12,272 bases of DNA from CADAWZ01 sp045114665 (GTDB lineage: Bacteria > Vulcanimicrobiota > CADAWZ01), in assembly GCA_045114665.1 (NCBI GenBank), contig JBGUKW010000279.1:1-12272 (forward strand). The letters are read 5' to 3'. How positions within the stretch are numbered: position 1 is the stretch's first letter; each line of letters begins with the position of its first letter. Of this stretch, positions 1-5,029 are shown piece by piece. Both the position numbers and the translations under genes were made by a program. Under the pieces are notes generated by a model. The model was not told the DNA's origin and made no database searches. It saw only the letters and a list, made by a program, of their open reading frames with translations.

Positions 1-2
1 AA

Positions 3-110
3 GAGTTAATAGATGATTATAATAAAGAACTGAAAAAGATTTCAGAAACTTTGATTAAAATTCAAGAAAAACTTGATAAACCAAAACGAAAAAAGGTGGT
101 GAGCGAATAA
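3..110 (+). CDS. C-terminal end of an unknown, probably phage lysis-module protein (partial)
   Basis: An open frame enters from the left edge and ends at TAA 108-110. The visible 35 residues are highly charged and heptad-like (DYNKELKKISETLIKIQEKL), then a basic end (KPKRKKVVSE), so this is the end of a coiled coil. The stop overlaps the endolysin start as TAATG, which indicates translational coupling. Small coiled-coil proteins directly upstream of amidases are often holin- or XhlA-like lysis accessories. That role is inferred from position only, because the membrane segment that would prove it lies outside the window. Confidence 0.6.
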   Translation, partial: ELIDDYNKELKKISETLIKIQEKLDKPKRKKVVSE

Positions 111-733
111 TGGAAATAAAAGAGACAAACCTTCAATGGGTTGGCACCCTATACAAAAGAAGTACGACTAAGTATATTGTTATTCATCATACCGCCTCTA
201 CTTCAGACTTAACCATAAAAGATATAGAACGAATACATTTAAACGAAGATTACGCTGGAGTTGGTTATCATTTATACATAGATAAAAATGGTGTCATTTG
301 GAAGGGAAGACCAATAGACATTATCGGCTCTCATGCGTTGCCAATTAATTCAATCTCTGTTTCGGTCTGTGTTAGTGGTAATTTTGAAGTAGAACAACCC
401 AATCAAAAACAATTAATAGCTCTTAAAGAAGTTCTTAATTATTTTAAGACAACATACCCAAACGCAAAGATTATAACTCATAGCCAAGTAAAAGATACGG
501 AAGAGTGCAAAGCTGAAGCAAAAAGAACAGGCAATCCTCTTAGCTATTATGCAACTGCCTGCTGTGGAAAAAACTTGGTTTCTCTTTTACCTTCATTGAT
601 AAAAAACGAGAAAGAAAAAATAAAACTATGGATTCAAAACAATAAAGCAAGAGCCGTTGTGAACGGCAAGTGGTATAGTTGCAAGTTGAATAAAGATGTA
701 ACTTTAGGAGAGTTGCATTTGATAGAGGAATAA
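110..733 (+). CDS. N-acetylmuramoyl-L-alanine amidase (Amidase_2/PGRP-type endolysin)
   Basis: Predicted zinc amidase that cuts the MurNAc-L-alanine bond of peptidoglycan, as in T7 lysozyme and PGRPs. The domain spans about residues 20-160. Motifs seen: IVIHHTAS (H26/H27, first zinc ligand), GVGYHLYIDKNGVIWKGRP (Y53-H54), GSHA (H75), IITHS (H124, second zinc ligand) and TACCGKNL (C151, third ligand). The usual ACPGKN proline is replaced by Cys152. The last 35 residues (ARAVVNGKWYSCKL) may be a small degenerate wall-binding or stalk-like tail; no clear repeat is visible. There is no signal peptide, so release would need a holin, as expected for a phage lysin. The start is ATG 110, with AAGGTGGTGA 7 nt upstream and a one-base overlap with the previous gene. 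A terminator follows 60 bp after the stop. Phage versus host autolysin is inferred; the operon context favours phage. Confidence 0.88.
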   Translation: MEIKETNLQWVGTLYKRSTTKYIVIHHTASTSDLTIKDIERIHLNEDYAGVGYHLYIDKNGVIWKGRPIDIIGSHALPINSISVSVCVSGNFEVEQPNQKQLIALKEVLNYFKTTYPNAKIITHSQVKDTEECKAEAKRTGNPLSYYATACCGKNLVSLLPSLIKNEKEKIKLWIQNNKARAVVNGKWYSCKLNKDVTLGELHLIEE

Positions 734-792
734 TAACAAGTTTGTAGAATATATATATTGCGAGGATAATGAATAGCAATATTCGAAAGAGA

Positions 793-832
793 AGAGGGTC
801 AGCTATTAAATAACAGTTGCCCCTCTTTTTTT
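793..832 (+). terminator. Rho-independent terminator after the endolysin
   Basis: AGAGGG (793-798) pairs with CCCTCT (821-826). The inner loop can also pair through CT-TTA/TAA-AG, and a run of seven T follows. It lies 60 bp after the endolysin stop and closes the rightward lysis operon. Confidence 0.75.
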
Positions 833-914
833 GTGTTCTACATAGGCAGATGAGAACACCACAAATGTATTAAGTTTTATTTTACCTACAATAGTAGGCA
901 TTAGTCTGGTGGCT

Positions 915-950
915 AAATAGTAGTTTATCTGCAGTTATAAACTACTATTT
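915..950. repeat. Perfect 14-bp inverted repeat with CTGCAG in the loop
   Basis: AAATAGTAGTTTAT (915-928), loop CTGCAGTT, then ATAAACTACTATTT (937-950), followed by T to 952. It could act as a weak terminator for rightward read-through. Its CTACT/AGTAG arms and CTGCAG centre echo the second hairpin at 1048-1071, which suggests paired ends of one element. Confidence 0.75.
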
Positions 951-1047
951 TTCACAAGCAGTAAAAGAACAAGAGGCATACAGAAACGTACGAATCTGTT
1001 AAGTTTGCTTTGTCAATTACTTAGCCACAATGTGAATACAGGTAACC

Positions 1048-1071
1048 GCTAACTACTCCTGCAGTAGTAGC
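1048..1071. repeat. Bulged 9-bp inverted repeat related to the 915-950 hairpin
   Basis: GCTA-A-CTACT... folds with AGTAG-TAGC across the loop CCTGC: nine pairs with one bulged base. It shares the CTACT/AGTAG arms and a CTGCAG core with the hairpin about 120 bp to the left. Similar subterminal palindromes mark the two ends of IS200/IS605 elements and their non-autonomous derivatives. Confidence 0.6.
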
Positions 1072-1227
1072 TAAACAGTATTCTCACAAACGGAAGAAGC
1101 CTCAGGGAGATGTTTACGCCCTGTAAGTGTGCTGTACCTTTGCACCTGTTGAGAATCCTTTTTATTTTTGTCAAACTCTTTGTTTTGTAGCTTTAAATCA
1201 TATATAAACATATCATCGATAGTAATT

Positions 1228-1770
1228 CTACGAGATGAAACTTTCGATTTTTTCAATGTCCCCAACTCCAAATTTATTTACATCATAAGCCAATGTCGGA
1301 ATATCTATTCTAAAAGAACCTTCATCTTTGGCTTTTCTCACAGAATCAAATTCTTTTATAACAGACTTAATATACCACTCTTCATAACCACCCCATGTGT
1401 TGACTGCTTTGTCTATAACCTCTTGAAGTTCCTTGGTTGGAAAAGTAGGAATATAATATTCTCTGTTAATAAAGAAAACTTTATCATTGTTTATAGCAAC
1501 CAAAGGTTGATATATGCGTTTTACTTCATCTATGTAAACTTCAAATCTATCTGAAGAAGAAATATAAATGTTTTCATAAAACGCTTCTTTTTCGTGTTTG
1601 TTGAAGTATAAACCTTGAATGAGCATAAGGAGATAAACTAATTTAGTTTTTGTTATGTAGAAATCTTTAGCACCACATTTGAACTCCTTACAATATGTTG
1701 AAAAAACTTTATTTACTTCATCATTGTATCTCTTTATAATATAAAGTGCTATATTACAACAAGTTTCCAT
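1228..1770 (-). CDS. Panacea/DUF4065 (SocA-like) domain protein
   Basis: 180 aa. The N-terminal part has the layout of Panacea-domain proteins (SocA/GepA type): CNIALYIIKRYNDE (residues 4-17), then ITKTKLVYLLMLIQGLYFNK (39-58), matching the family pattern I-T-x-x-K-L-x-K-L-L-Y-x-x-Q-G, then AFYENIYI and a degenerate version of the usual A-W-x-Y-G-P-V segment. LQEVIDKAVNTWGGYEEWYIKSVI (115-138) matches the later helix pair. In this family the domain serves as an antitoxin or proteolysis adaptor, often beside a small toxin. Start ATG 1770 overlaps the upstream stop as TAATG, with GGAG 8 nt before. It is the last gene of the leftward operon. The family call rests on pattern recognition. The missing G-P-V core is a real weakness. 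Confidence 0.6.
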   Translation of the reverse strand: METCCNIALYIIKRYNDEVNKVFSTYCKEFKCGAKDFYITKTKLVYLLMLIQGLYFNKHEKEAFYENIYISSSDRFEVYIDEVKRIYQPLVAINNDKVFFINREYYIPTFPTKELQEVIDKAVNTWGGYEEWYIKSVIKEFDSVRKAKDEGSFRIDIPTLAYDVNKFGVGDIEKIESFIS

Positions 1771-1955
1771 TATCCAACTCCAAAATATGTTTTTAATATT
1801 TTTGCAAAAACAAAACCAATAAATTCTTTTAATGTCTTACAACCATATCCTTCTATAATATAGTAATAATCACAGTCATAATCTACACATGCTAAAACCC
1901 TTTCGAGGTCTCTTAAAAGTTGATAAACTTCGCTTGGATAATCTTCATTTACCAT
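1770..1955 (-). CDS. Small acidic protein of unknown function (61 aa)
   Basis: No family recognised. The protein is rich in Asp, Tyr and Leu (DLERVLACVDYDCDYYYIIE, then GCKTLKEFIGFVFAKI) and probably helical. Its second half resembles the end of the preceding gene product: both have D-x-D-x-x-YY, a short spacer, G-x-K, then E-F-I-x-F-V, so the two may be an old tandem duplication. Start ATG 1955 overlaps the upstream gene by 11 bases (ATGGTAAATGA), with AAGGTG about 12 nt upstream. Its stop overlaps the Panacea-like gene by one base. Such coupling next to a Panacea protein makes it a candidate toxin or partner, by position only. Confidence 0.65.
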   Translation of the reverse strand: MVNEDYPSEVYQLLRDLERVLACVDYDCDYYYIIEGYGCKTLKEFIGFVFAKILKTYFGVG

Positions 1956-2181
1956 AATACTTTCTACACCTTTTTATAAAATTAACAAACTTATCTCTTA
2001 CAAAATTAATAAACTCAATAGAATCTTTAACACCAAATTCTTTTAAATATTTCCAATAATATTCATCGAAATCATTATCATATTCAGAATTTAAAATATA
2101 TGGTAAATAAAACTCTAAAAAATTTATTTCTATGTCAATTTGTTCATCAACTAAACCTTCATCATATCTACTTTTACGCAT
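1945..2181 (-). CDS. Small acidic protein of unknown function (78 aa), paralogue-like to the next gene
   Basis: No family recognised. The sequence begins MRKSRYDEGLVDEQIDIEIN and ends in a basic helix (FVNFIKRCRKYYGK). The middle (NSEYDNDFDEYYWKYLKEF) is very acidic and aromatic, and SIEFINFVRDKF echoes LKEFIGFVFAKI of the following protein. I chose ATG 2181, which overlaps the kinase stop (ATGCGTAA) with GAAGAG just upstream. In-frame alternatives are ATG 2193 or TTG 2208, which would overlap the kinase gene further. It is the fourth gene of the leftward operon and is translationally coupled on both sides. Confidence 0.65.
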   Translation of the reverse strand: MRKSRYDEGLVDEQIDIEINFLEFYLPYILNSEYDNDFDEYYWKYLKEFGVKDSIEFINFVRDKFVNFIKRCRKYYGK

Positions 2182-2776
2182 TGTACTCTTCATAATTCTT
2201 CTTAGCAAACTCGATAATGCTATTAGCTATAAACTCTGGTGATTGTTTGTAGAAGTTCTTATAGCACTTCACACCTAATTTGTCATAGTTATCGGCATAA
2301 ACAGAACCTAACTGTTCCAAATAGTCAAGAGGTACACTGCTTTCCATACCTCTGCCCCTTTCGTCCATTCTTCTCTTACACTCTTTAGGTGGTATGTTTA
2401 GAACTATCGAAACATCAGGAAGTGGATTTTTGTAAATTTCAAAATGGTGTTTATAAGTATCAACTTCAAGAGGTGTCATATTCCCTTGTCTTCTTATAAG
2501 CTCTACAAAGATAAAGCGGTCTGTGTACATAGAACGCTCTATAAAAACTATTTCTCTGCTACTAAAATCAGCGTTCTTATACTGTCTAAAACGCTCTGAA
2601 AGAAACCATAGTTGAGTATTCAAAGCATATTTTGCAGGGTCTTTATAATATAAAGGGAGCCAAGGATTACCTTCGAAAGGTTCATAAAAAACTTTATAAC
2701 TTTTTTTCTCAATCTCTTGTAAAACAGTAGTTTTACCACTTGCTATGTTGCCGTCGATACAAACTATAAATGCCAT
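2174..2776 (-). CDS. Deoxynucleoside kinase (dNK family)
   Basis: 200 aa, the usual length for bacterial and phage deoxyadenosine/deoxyguanosine kinase-type enzymes, which phosphorylate deoxynucleosides to monophosphates in salvage. Visible motifs: P-loop GNIASGKTT (9-17), YEPFEGNPWLPLYY (31-44) with the conserved Glu of the substrate site (E32), the TQLWFLSERF helix (54-63, Q55 base contact), ERS (80-82, the E/DRS motif), and the arginine-rich lid RRMDERGRGME (135-145). Substrate preference cannot be read with confidence. Start ATG 2776 has AGAGGA 8 nt upstream. The 51-nt gap to the HTH gene is the only real gap in the operon. Such kinases are common in phage nucleotide pools and in host salvage; this operon context suggests phage. 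Confidence 0.88.
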   Translation of the reverse strand: MAFIVCIDGNIASGKTTVLQEIEKKSYKVFYEPFEGNPWLPLYYKDPAKYALNTQLWFLSERFRQYKNADFSSREIVFIERSMYTDRFIFVELIRRQGNMTPLEVDTYKHHFEIYKNPLPDVSIVLNIPPKECKRRMDERGRGMESSVPLDYLEQLGSVYADNYDKLGVKCYKNFYKQSPEFIANSIIEFAKKNYEEYNA

Positions 2777-2827
2777 TCTTTAAATCCTCTTCTATTAGTT
2801 CTATTCAAATTTTTTCTTCTTCAAACA

Positions 2828-3022
2828 TTAAAAAAACCTCGATATCGAAACTCCAAATACCTCGCAAATTCTTTTAATATAAGGAAGCCTTGGAAGTTGA
2901 TTATCTTTAAACCAATGATAAACAGTAGTATGAGTGATATTTAATTTCTTTGCGAAGCCAAATATAGTTAATCCGTTTTCTTCTAAAATCTGTTGTAAGA
3001 CTTTTAAAACTTTATCTTTCAT
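2828..3022 (-). CDS. Cro/CI-type (XRE) helix-turn-helix regulator
   Basis: A 64-aa single-domain DNA-binding protein. The helix-turn-helix lies in residues 19-45: LTIFGFAKKLNITHTTVYHW, with the recognition helix around THTTVYHWFK, followed by the typical stabilising helices PYIKRICEVFGVSISRFF. The length matches phage Cro-like repressors, with no C-terminal oligomerisation or peptidase domain. The start ATG 3022 is one base after the upstream stop (TAAaATG), with GAGAA inside the previous gene as ribosome site. It likely regulates this operon; the target operator was not identified. A seven-codon reading frame begins in its stop region but is probably meaningless. Confidence 0.85.
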   Translation of the reverse strand: MKDKVLKVLQQILEENGLTIFGFAKKLNITHTTVYHWFKDNQLPRLPYIKRICEVFGVSISRFF

Positions 3023-3023
3023 T

Positions 3024-3269
3024 TTATCTTTTCTCCATTAAACGAACTATAGCCTCAAAAAGATTCTTTTCTACTTCTTCATACAATTCGTTACTCATTT
3101 TAACTGGATTATCTGTATAAAAATTTCTCAATATAAAAGTATTAAATATCTCTCCTTTTTCCCAAATGACTAACAATGCGTCTTTACTATCTTGAAATCT
3201 TCCTAAGACTTGAAAATCAAGGTTTTTCATTCGCTCACAAATTCTTTTAGATAGTTCAGAAGGTGTCAT
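3024..3269 (-). CDS. Hypothetical protein (81 aa), first gene of the leftward operon
   Basis: No family recognised. It is soluble and probably alpha/beta: MTPSELSKRICERMKNL forms a first helix, FQVLGRFQDSKDALLVIWEK looks like a beta hairpin, and ELYEEVEKNLFEAIVRLMEK is a long C-terminal helix. The start was set to ATG 3269 because a perfect GGAGG (3275-3279) sits 5 nt upstream. A longer frame up to 3320 exists (GTG/ATG) but would put that ribosome site inside the gene. The stop lies one base before the HTH regulator start, so the two are co-translated. Small proteins next to Cro-like regulators are common in phage early operons, but no function follows from that. Confidence 0.7.
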   Translation of the reverse strand: MTPSELSKRICERMKNLDFQVLGRFQDSKDALLVIWEKGEIFNTFILRNFYTDNPVKMSNELYEEVEKNLFEAIVRLMEKR

Positions 3270-3403
3270 TAAAGCCTCCAAAATCTTTGTGGTTAGTTGT
3301 TGTAAGCAACGCCACATCACTCAAAACAACACACGTTATAAAAGGTGGTGAAACACACTTATATATATATTCGACAGGAGTTTTTTAAAATCATGCAAAA
3401 TAT

Positions 3404-3436
3404 AAAAAAAAACTGCAAGATTTTTTAGTCTTGCAG
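3404..3436 (-). terminator. Hairpin with a minus-strand T run, terminator-like
   Basis: CTGCAAGA (3413-3420) pairs perfectly with TCTTGCAG (3429-3436) across an 8-nt loop. Read on the minus strand the stem is followed by nine T (A run 3404-3412), the form of an intrinsic terminator. No intact minus-strand gene lies to its right, so it may be a leftover or may shield the operon at 3269 from read-through. Confidence 0.6.
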
Positions 3437-3452
3437 GAGAAAGGAATAAAAA

Positions 3453-3530
3453 ATGCGATTGAAAAAAGAAGGTAATCCCTATTATTTTCATTCGACAAAT
3501 ACACAAAATGACCTTCAAAAAACTCAGTAA
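3453..3530 (+). CDS. Very small ORF (25 aa) with a strong ribosome site, doubtful
   Basis: The reading frame MRLKKEGNPYYFHSTNTQ... is preceded at good spacing by GGAGAAAGGA (about 3436-3445). The peptide is hydrophilic with no recognised domain. It could be a leader peptide, a truncated gene or chance. The ribosome site lies directly after the hairpin 3413-3436, which is why the ORF is noted. Confidence 0.25.
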   Translation: MRLKKEGNPYYFHSTNTQNDLQKTQ

Positions 3531-3629
3531 AAAGTCAGCATAAAAAAGGGATATTAAGGGTTTTTAAGTTCGTTATTTCCCTTTTAAATTTTGGACATGC
3601 TACCTATTAGCCACTATATAGGAGTATAA

Positions 3630-3815
3630 ATATTAAAGTTTTACAATTTTACACAAATTGATGAATTTGCTTTTGCTAATTGTTCATCATTAACAAATGT
3701 AACTATACCAGATAGTGTTACACAAATTGGTTACAATGCTTTTTTAGATATTCAACATATTGAATATCACGGACTGGCAACTGGAGCTCCGTGGGGGGCC
3801 AAGTCGATGAATTAA
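3630..3815 (+). pseudogene. 3' remnant of a BspA-like LRR_5 gene
   Basis: The frame reads TQIDEFAFANCSSLTNVTIP, DSVTQIGYNAF, then a tail IEYHGLATGAPWGAKSMN and stop TAA 3813-3815. These are the last two LRR_5 repeats plus the G-x-P-W-G-A tail that often ends BspA-family proteins. The frame opens at 3630 right after a stop and has no ATG/GTG/TTG start, so the gene has lost everything upstream. The nucleotide sequence of the repeats is close to repeats in the intact gene at 7539-10412, so it came from the same local family. A good terminator follows 22 bp later. The GC-rich patch at 3771-3804 is simply the code for the conserved tail. Confidence 0.85.
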
Positions 3816-3837
3816 GATTAATTAAAATCTTTGGAAA

Positions 3838-3868
3838 AGATCTCGCAAATATCGAGGTCTTTTTTTTT
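3838..3868 (+). terminator. Rho-independent terminator of the LRR remnant
   Basis: AGATCTCG (3838-3845) pairs with CGAGGTCT (3853-3860), with one G-U pair, a 7-nt loop and eight T (3861-3868). It sits 22 bp after the LRR remnant stop, so the original 3' end of that gene is intact. Confidence 0.85.
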
Positions 3869-3978
3869 AGTTTTTTTAGTACAATTTGCATGAAATTACT
3901 GCAGAAAAATGAATATCGTTCGCCGAATTACACCGCACAAAATTGGCTAATTGTCACTTTACTAACAGATCCTAAAAA

Positions 3979-4019
3979 CAAACTATTATAAAGACTCTTA
4001 TAATAAAGTTTGTATTTTT
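3979..4019 (+). terminator. Long AT-rich hairpin with a T run
   Basis: CAAACT-ATTATAA (3979-3991) pairs with TTATAAT-AA-AGTTTG (3998-4012): 13 pairs with a two-base bulge, then TATTTTT. The fold and T run suit a terminator, though no gene ends just before it. The 3869-4017 stretch otherwise shows no coding signal. Confidence 0.45.
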
Positions 4020-4046
4020 GCAAAACATTGTTGTTTTTTATATAGT
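4018..4046 (+). promoter_or_regulatory. Sigma-70-type promoter candidate
   Basis: TTGCAA (4018-4023), a 17-bp spacer, then TATAGT (4041-4046), close to consensus with ideal spacing. It points at the decayed ORFs that begin near 4102. Confidence 0.5.
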
Positions 4047-4101
4047 ATAAAGATGTGATTTTTTACTTGTCTTTTTATATTTTTAGTATCTTTAAAAGAT
4101 A

Positions 4102-4370
4102 TTTTATGAATTGTTATTTAATTATAAAGAAGCTGAAGACCTTGTTAATTTGTTAAAAGATGACGAGGTTTTTAAGAAGGAATATTTAGACGAGGCTTCA
4201 GAGGTCATTTACAGTCTTATCTTGATTTTTATAAAGATAAAGAAGAAAAATCTTTTGATTTATCTTCTTTAGTCGCTCAAATACACTTTGGCGAACCACT
4301 AAATGAAAAACAAATAAATATAATAACCAAAAATACTAAACAAATTGTAAAGTCAATAGTAGGGAATTAA
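4102..4370 (+). pseudogene. Frameshifted small gene of unknown function
   Basis: Frame one gives LLFNYKEAEDLVNLLKDDE and continues KEYLDEASEVIY. It then degenerates into a low-complexity Ile/Lys run ending at TAG. A shift near 4205-4212 (one missing base) continues naturally as QSYLDFYKDKEEKSFDLSSL and ends HFGEPLNEKQ...KSIVGN at TAA 4368-4370. Restored, it would be roughly 85-90 residues, acidic and helical. There is no ATG in the right frame at the start (TTG 4111 is possible), so the 5' end may be damaged as well. No family recognised. A promoter candidate lies upstream at 4018-4046. Confidence 0.45.
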
Positions 4371-4375
4371 CTAAT

Positions 4376-4492
4376 TTGACTGAAGAACAGGAAGTTACTT
4401 TTGAAAAAAAATTGAAAGATTTAATTACAAATATTGCAAAAATTTTGGCAAAAAAATATTTTCCCAAGAAATTAAAACTTGATTATGTATGA
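4376..4492 (+). CDS. Short ORF of unknown function, possibly the 5' part of the next gene
   Basis: TTG 4376 with AGGGA upstream opens the frame TEEQEVTFEKKLKDLITNIA, then KILAKKYFPKKLKLDYV and TGA 4490-4492, 38 residues. The helix is basic and amphipathic. The stop overlaps ATG 4485 of the next frame as ATGTATGA. That can be read as translational coupling, or as one gene split by a one-base insertion near 4485-4490. I cannot decide between these from the sequence. Confidence 0.35.
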   Translation: MTEEQEVTFEKKLKDLITNIAKILAKKYFPKKLKLDYV

Positions 4493-4763
4493 TCTCGACA
4501 ATGCTCTTGATTTCTTGAAAAATAATGATGAATTATTTGAGAGACTCGATAATAAAGATGAGATAAACAAGAGATTTGCAAAATTTTTGGGTAAATATAG
4601 TAGTATTATTTTGAAAGTTCTTAACGATGTACGCAGAGAGTTAGGAAGTACAAAGATAGAGACTTATAATTGGGTAAAAGAAAATCCAATCGCTAAGAAG
4701 TTAAAATCTATTGCTGAGAGCAAGTATAAATCCTGTAGAGATTTTCTTCTATTTTTTTTTTAG
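4485..4763 (+). CDS. Hypothetical protein (about 92 aa), unknown function
   Basis: The frame starts MYDLDNALDFLKNNDELFER and continues through a charged helical stretch (INKRFAKFLGKYSSIILKVL) to IETYNWVKENPIAKKL. It ends in CRDFLLFFF encoded by a T-rich run before TAG, so the original C-terminus may have been altered. TTG 4479 is an alternative start in the same frame. Ribosome site is weak. No recognised domain. It follows two broken or doubtful ORFs under the same candidate promoter, so the whole 4102-4763 block may be a decaying operon. A minus-strand ORF (4708-4839) overlaps its 3' end, and only one of the two may be real. Confidence 0.45.
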   Translation: MYDLDNALDFLKNNDELFERLDNKDEINKRFAKFLGKYSSIILKVLNDVRRELGSTKIETYNWVKENPIAKKLKSIAESKYKSCRDFLLFFF

Positions 4764-4839
4764 CTTGTTCTTTTTTTGCTATGAAGTGTACAATAATAAA
4801 AGACACTATTATTAAAAAAATAAAAGTTAATAATTCCAT
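4708..4839 (-). CDS. Putative small single-span membrane protein (43 aa)
   Basis: ATG 4839 is preceded by AGGA at 6-nt spacing on the minus strand. The product has one strong hydrophobic segment at residues 2-20 (ELLTFIFLIIVSFIIVHFI), then a lysine/glutamate-rich helix (AKKEQAKKKIEENLYRIY), the plan of many small membrane peptides. TATAGT lies upstream on the minus strand near 4872-4877 as a possible -10 box. It overlaps the 3' end of the rightward ORF by 56 bp, so one of the two may be spurious. No family recognised. In AT-rich DNA, hydrophobic ORFs also arise by chance. Confidence 0.35.
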   Translation of the reverse strand: MELLTFIFLIIVSFIIVHFIAKKEQAKKKIEENLYRIYTCSQQ

Positions 4840-5029
4840 CTTTGATCCTATTTTTTTTTGAAAATTTTTTTATACTATATATTTTTCTATTTAGGATTTT
4901 ATCCCCTTTATAATTCTTCTTTTTGTTTATTATTTTTAGTGAAAAAAAAAACGATAGAAAATGAGGATTTTTTGAATTTTAGTAGAAAATAATACAAAAA
5001 ATAAGACATAAGGTGGAGAGGAAATAAAA

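Larger units (their letters stand above)
833..1227. other. Non-coding, hairpin-dense intergenic region between convergent operons
   Basis: No convincing gene lies in this 395-bp stretch. It is less AT-rich than its neighbours and unusually rich in inverted repeats: CCTAC-aata-GTAGG (885-898), a perfect 14-bp stem (915-950), ACAGA...TCTGT around the palindrome CGTACG (980-999), a 9-bp stem with one bulge (1048-1071), and CAGGG...CCCTG (1103-1123). On the minus strand a frame ending at 1071 reads HLPEASSVCENTV then stop. That recalls the C-termini of some IS605-type TnpB proteins, which overlap a structured guide RNA. A decayed transposon end or omega-RNA is possible but unproven. Confidence 0.5.
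3270..3629. other. Intergenic region upstream of the leftward operon
   Basis: This must hold the promoter of the leftward operon. AT-rich -10-like sequences occur on the minus strand (TATAAC near 3337-3342 and TATATA near 3361-3370), but none has a convincing -35 box. Other contents: the short inverted repeat GTTG-TAAG-CAAC (about 3299-3310), a minus-strand terminator-like hairpin (3404-3436), a 25-codon plus-strand ORF (3453-3530), and an 8-bp inverted repeat AAAAGGGA/TCCCTTTT (3544-3551 and 3578-3585). A strong ribosome-site sequence AAAGGTGGTG (3341-3350) precedes no start codon and may mark a deleted gene. Confidence 0.5.

Noticed and set aside
1168..1554. Plus-strand 128-codon open frame
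   Set aside because: Antisense to the Panacea-like gene, no ribosome site, and low-complexity Ile/Phe/Tyr content.
2795..2829. Seven-codon ORF starting in the HTH gene's stop (TAATG)
   Set aside because: Too short, with no conservation evidence; most likely just spacer before the kinase gene.
3366..3500. Two copies of TTCGACA, which resembles the Spo0A box
   Set aside because: Only two 7-mers, not placed relative to a convincing promoter, and no evidence that the organism sporulates.
3771..3804. GC-rich patch containing GGAGCTCC that looked like cloning-vector sequence
   Set aside because: It is in frame with the LRR remnant and encodes the conserved tail GLATGAPWGAK, so it is native coding sequence.
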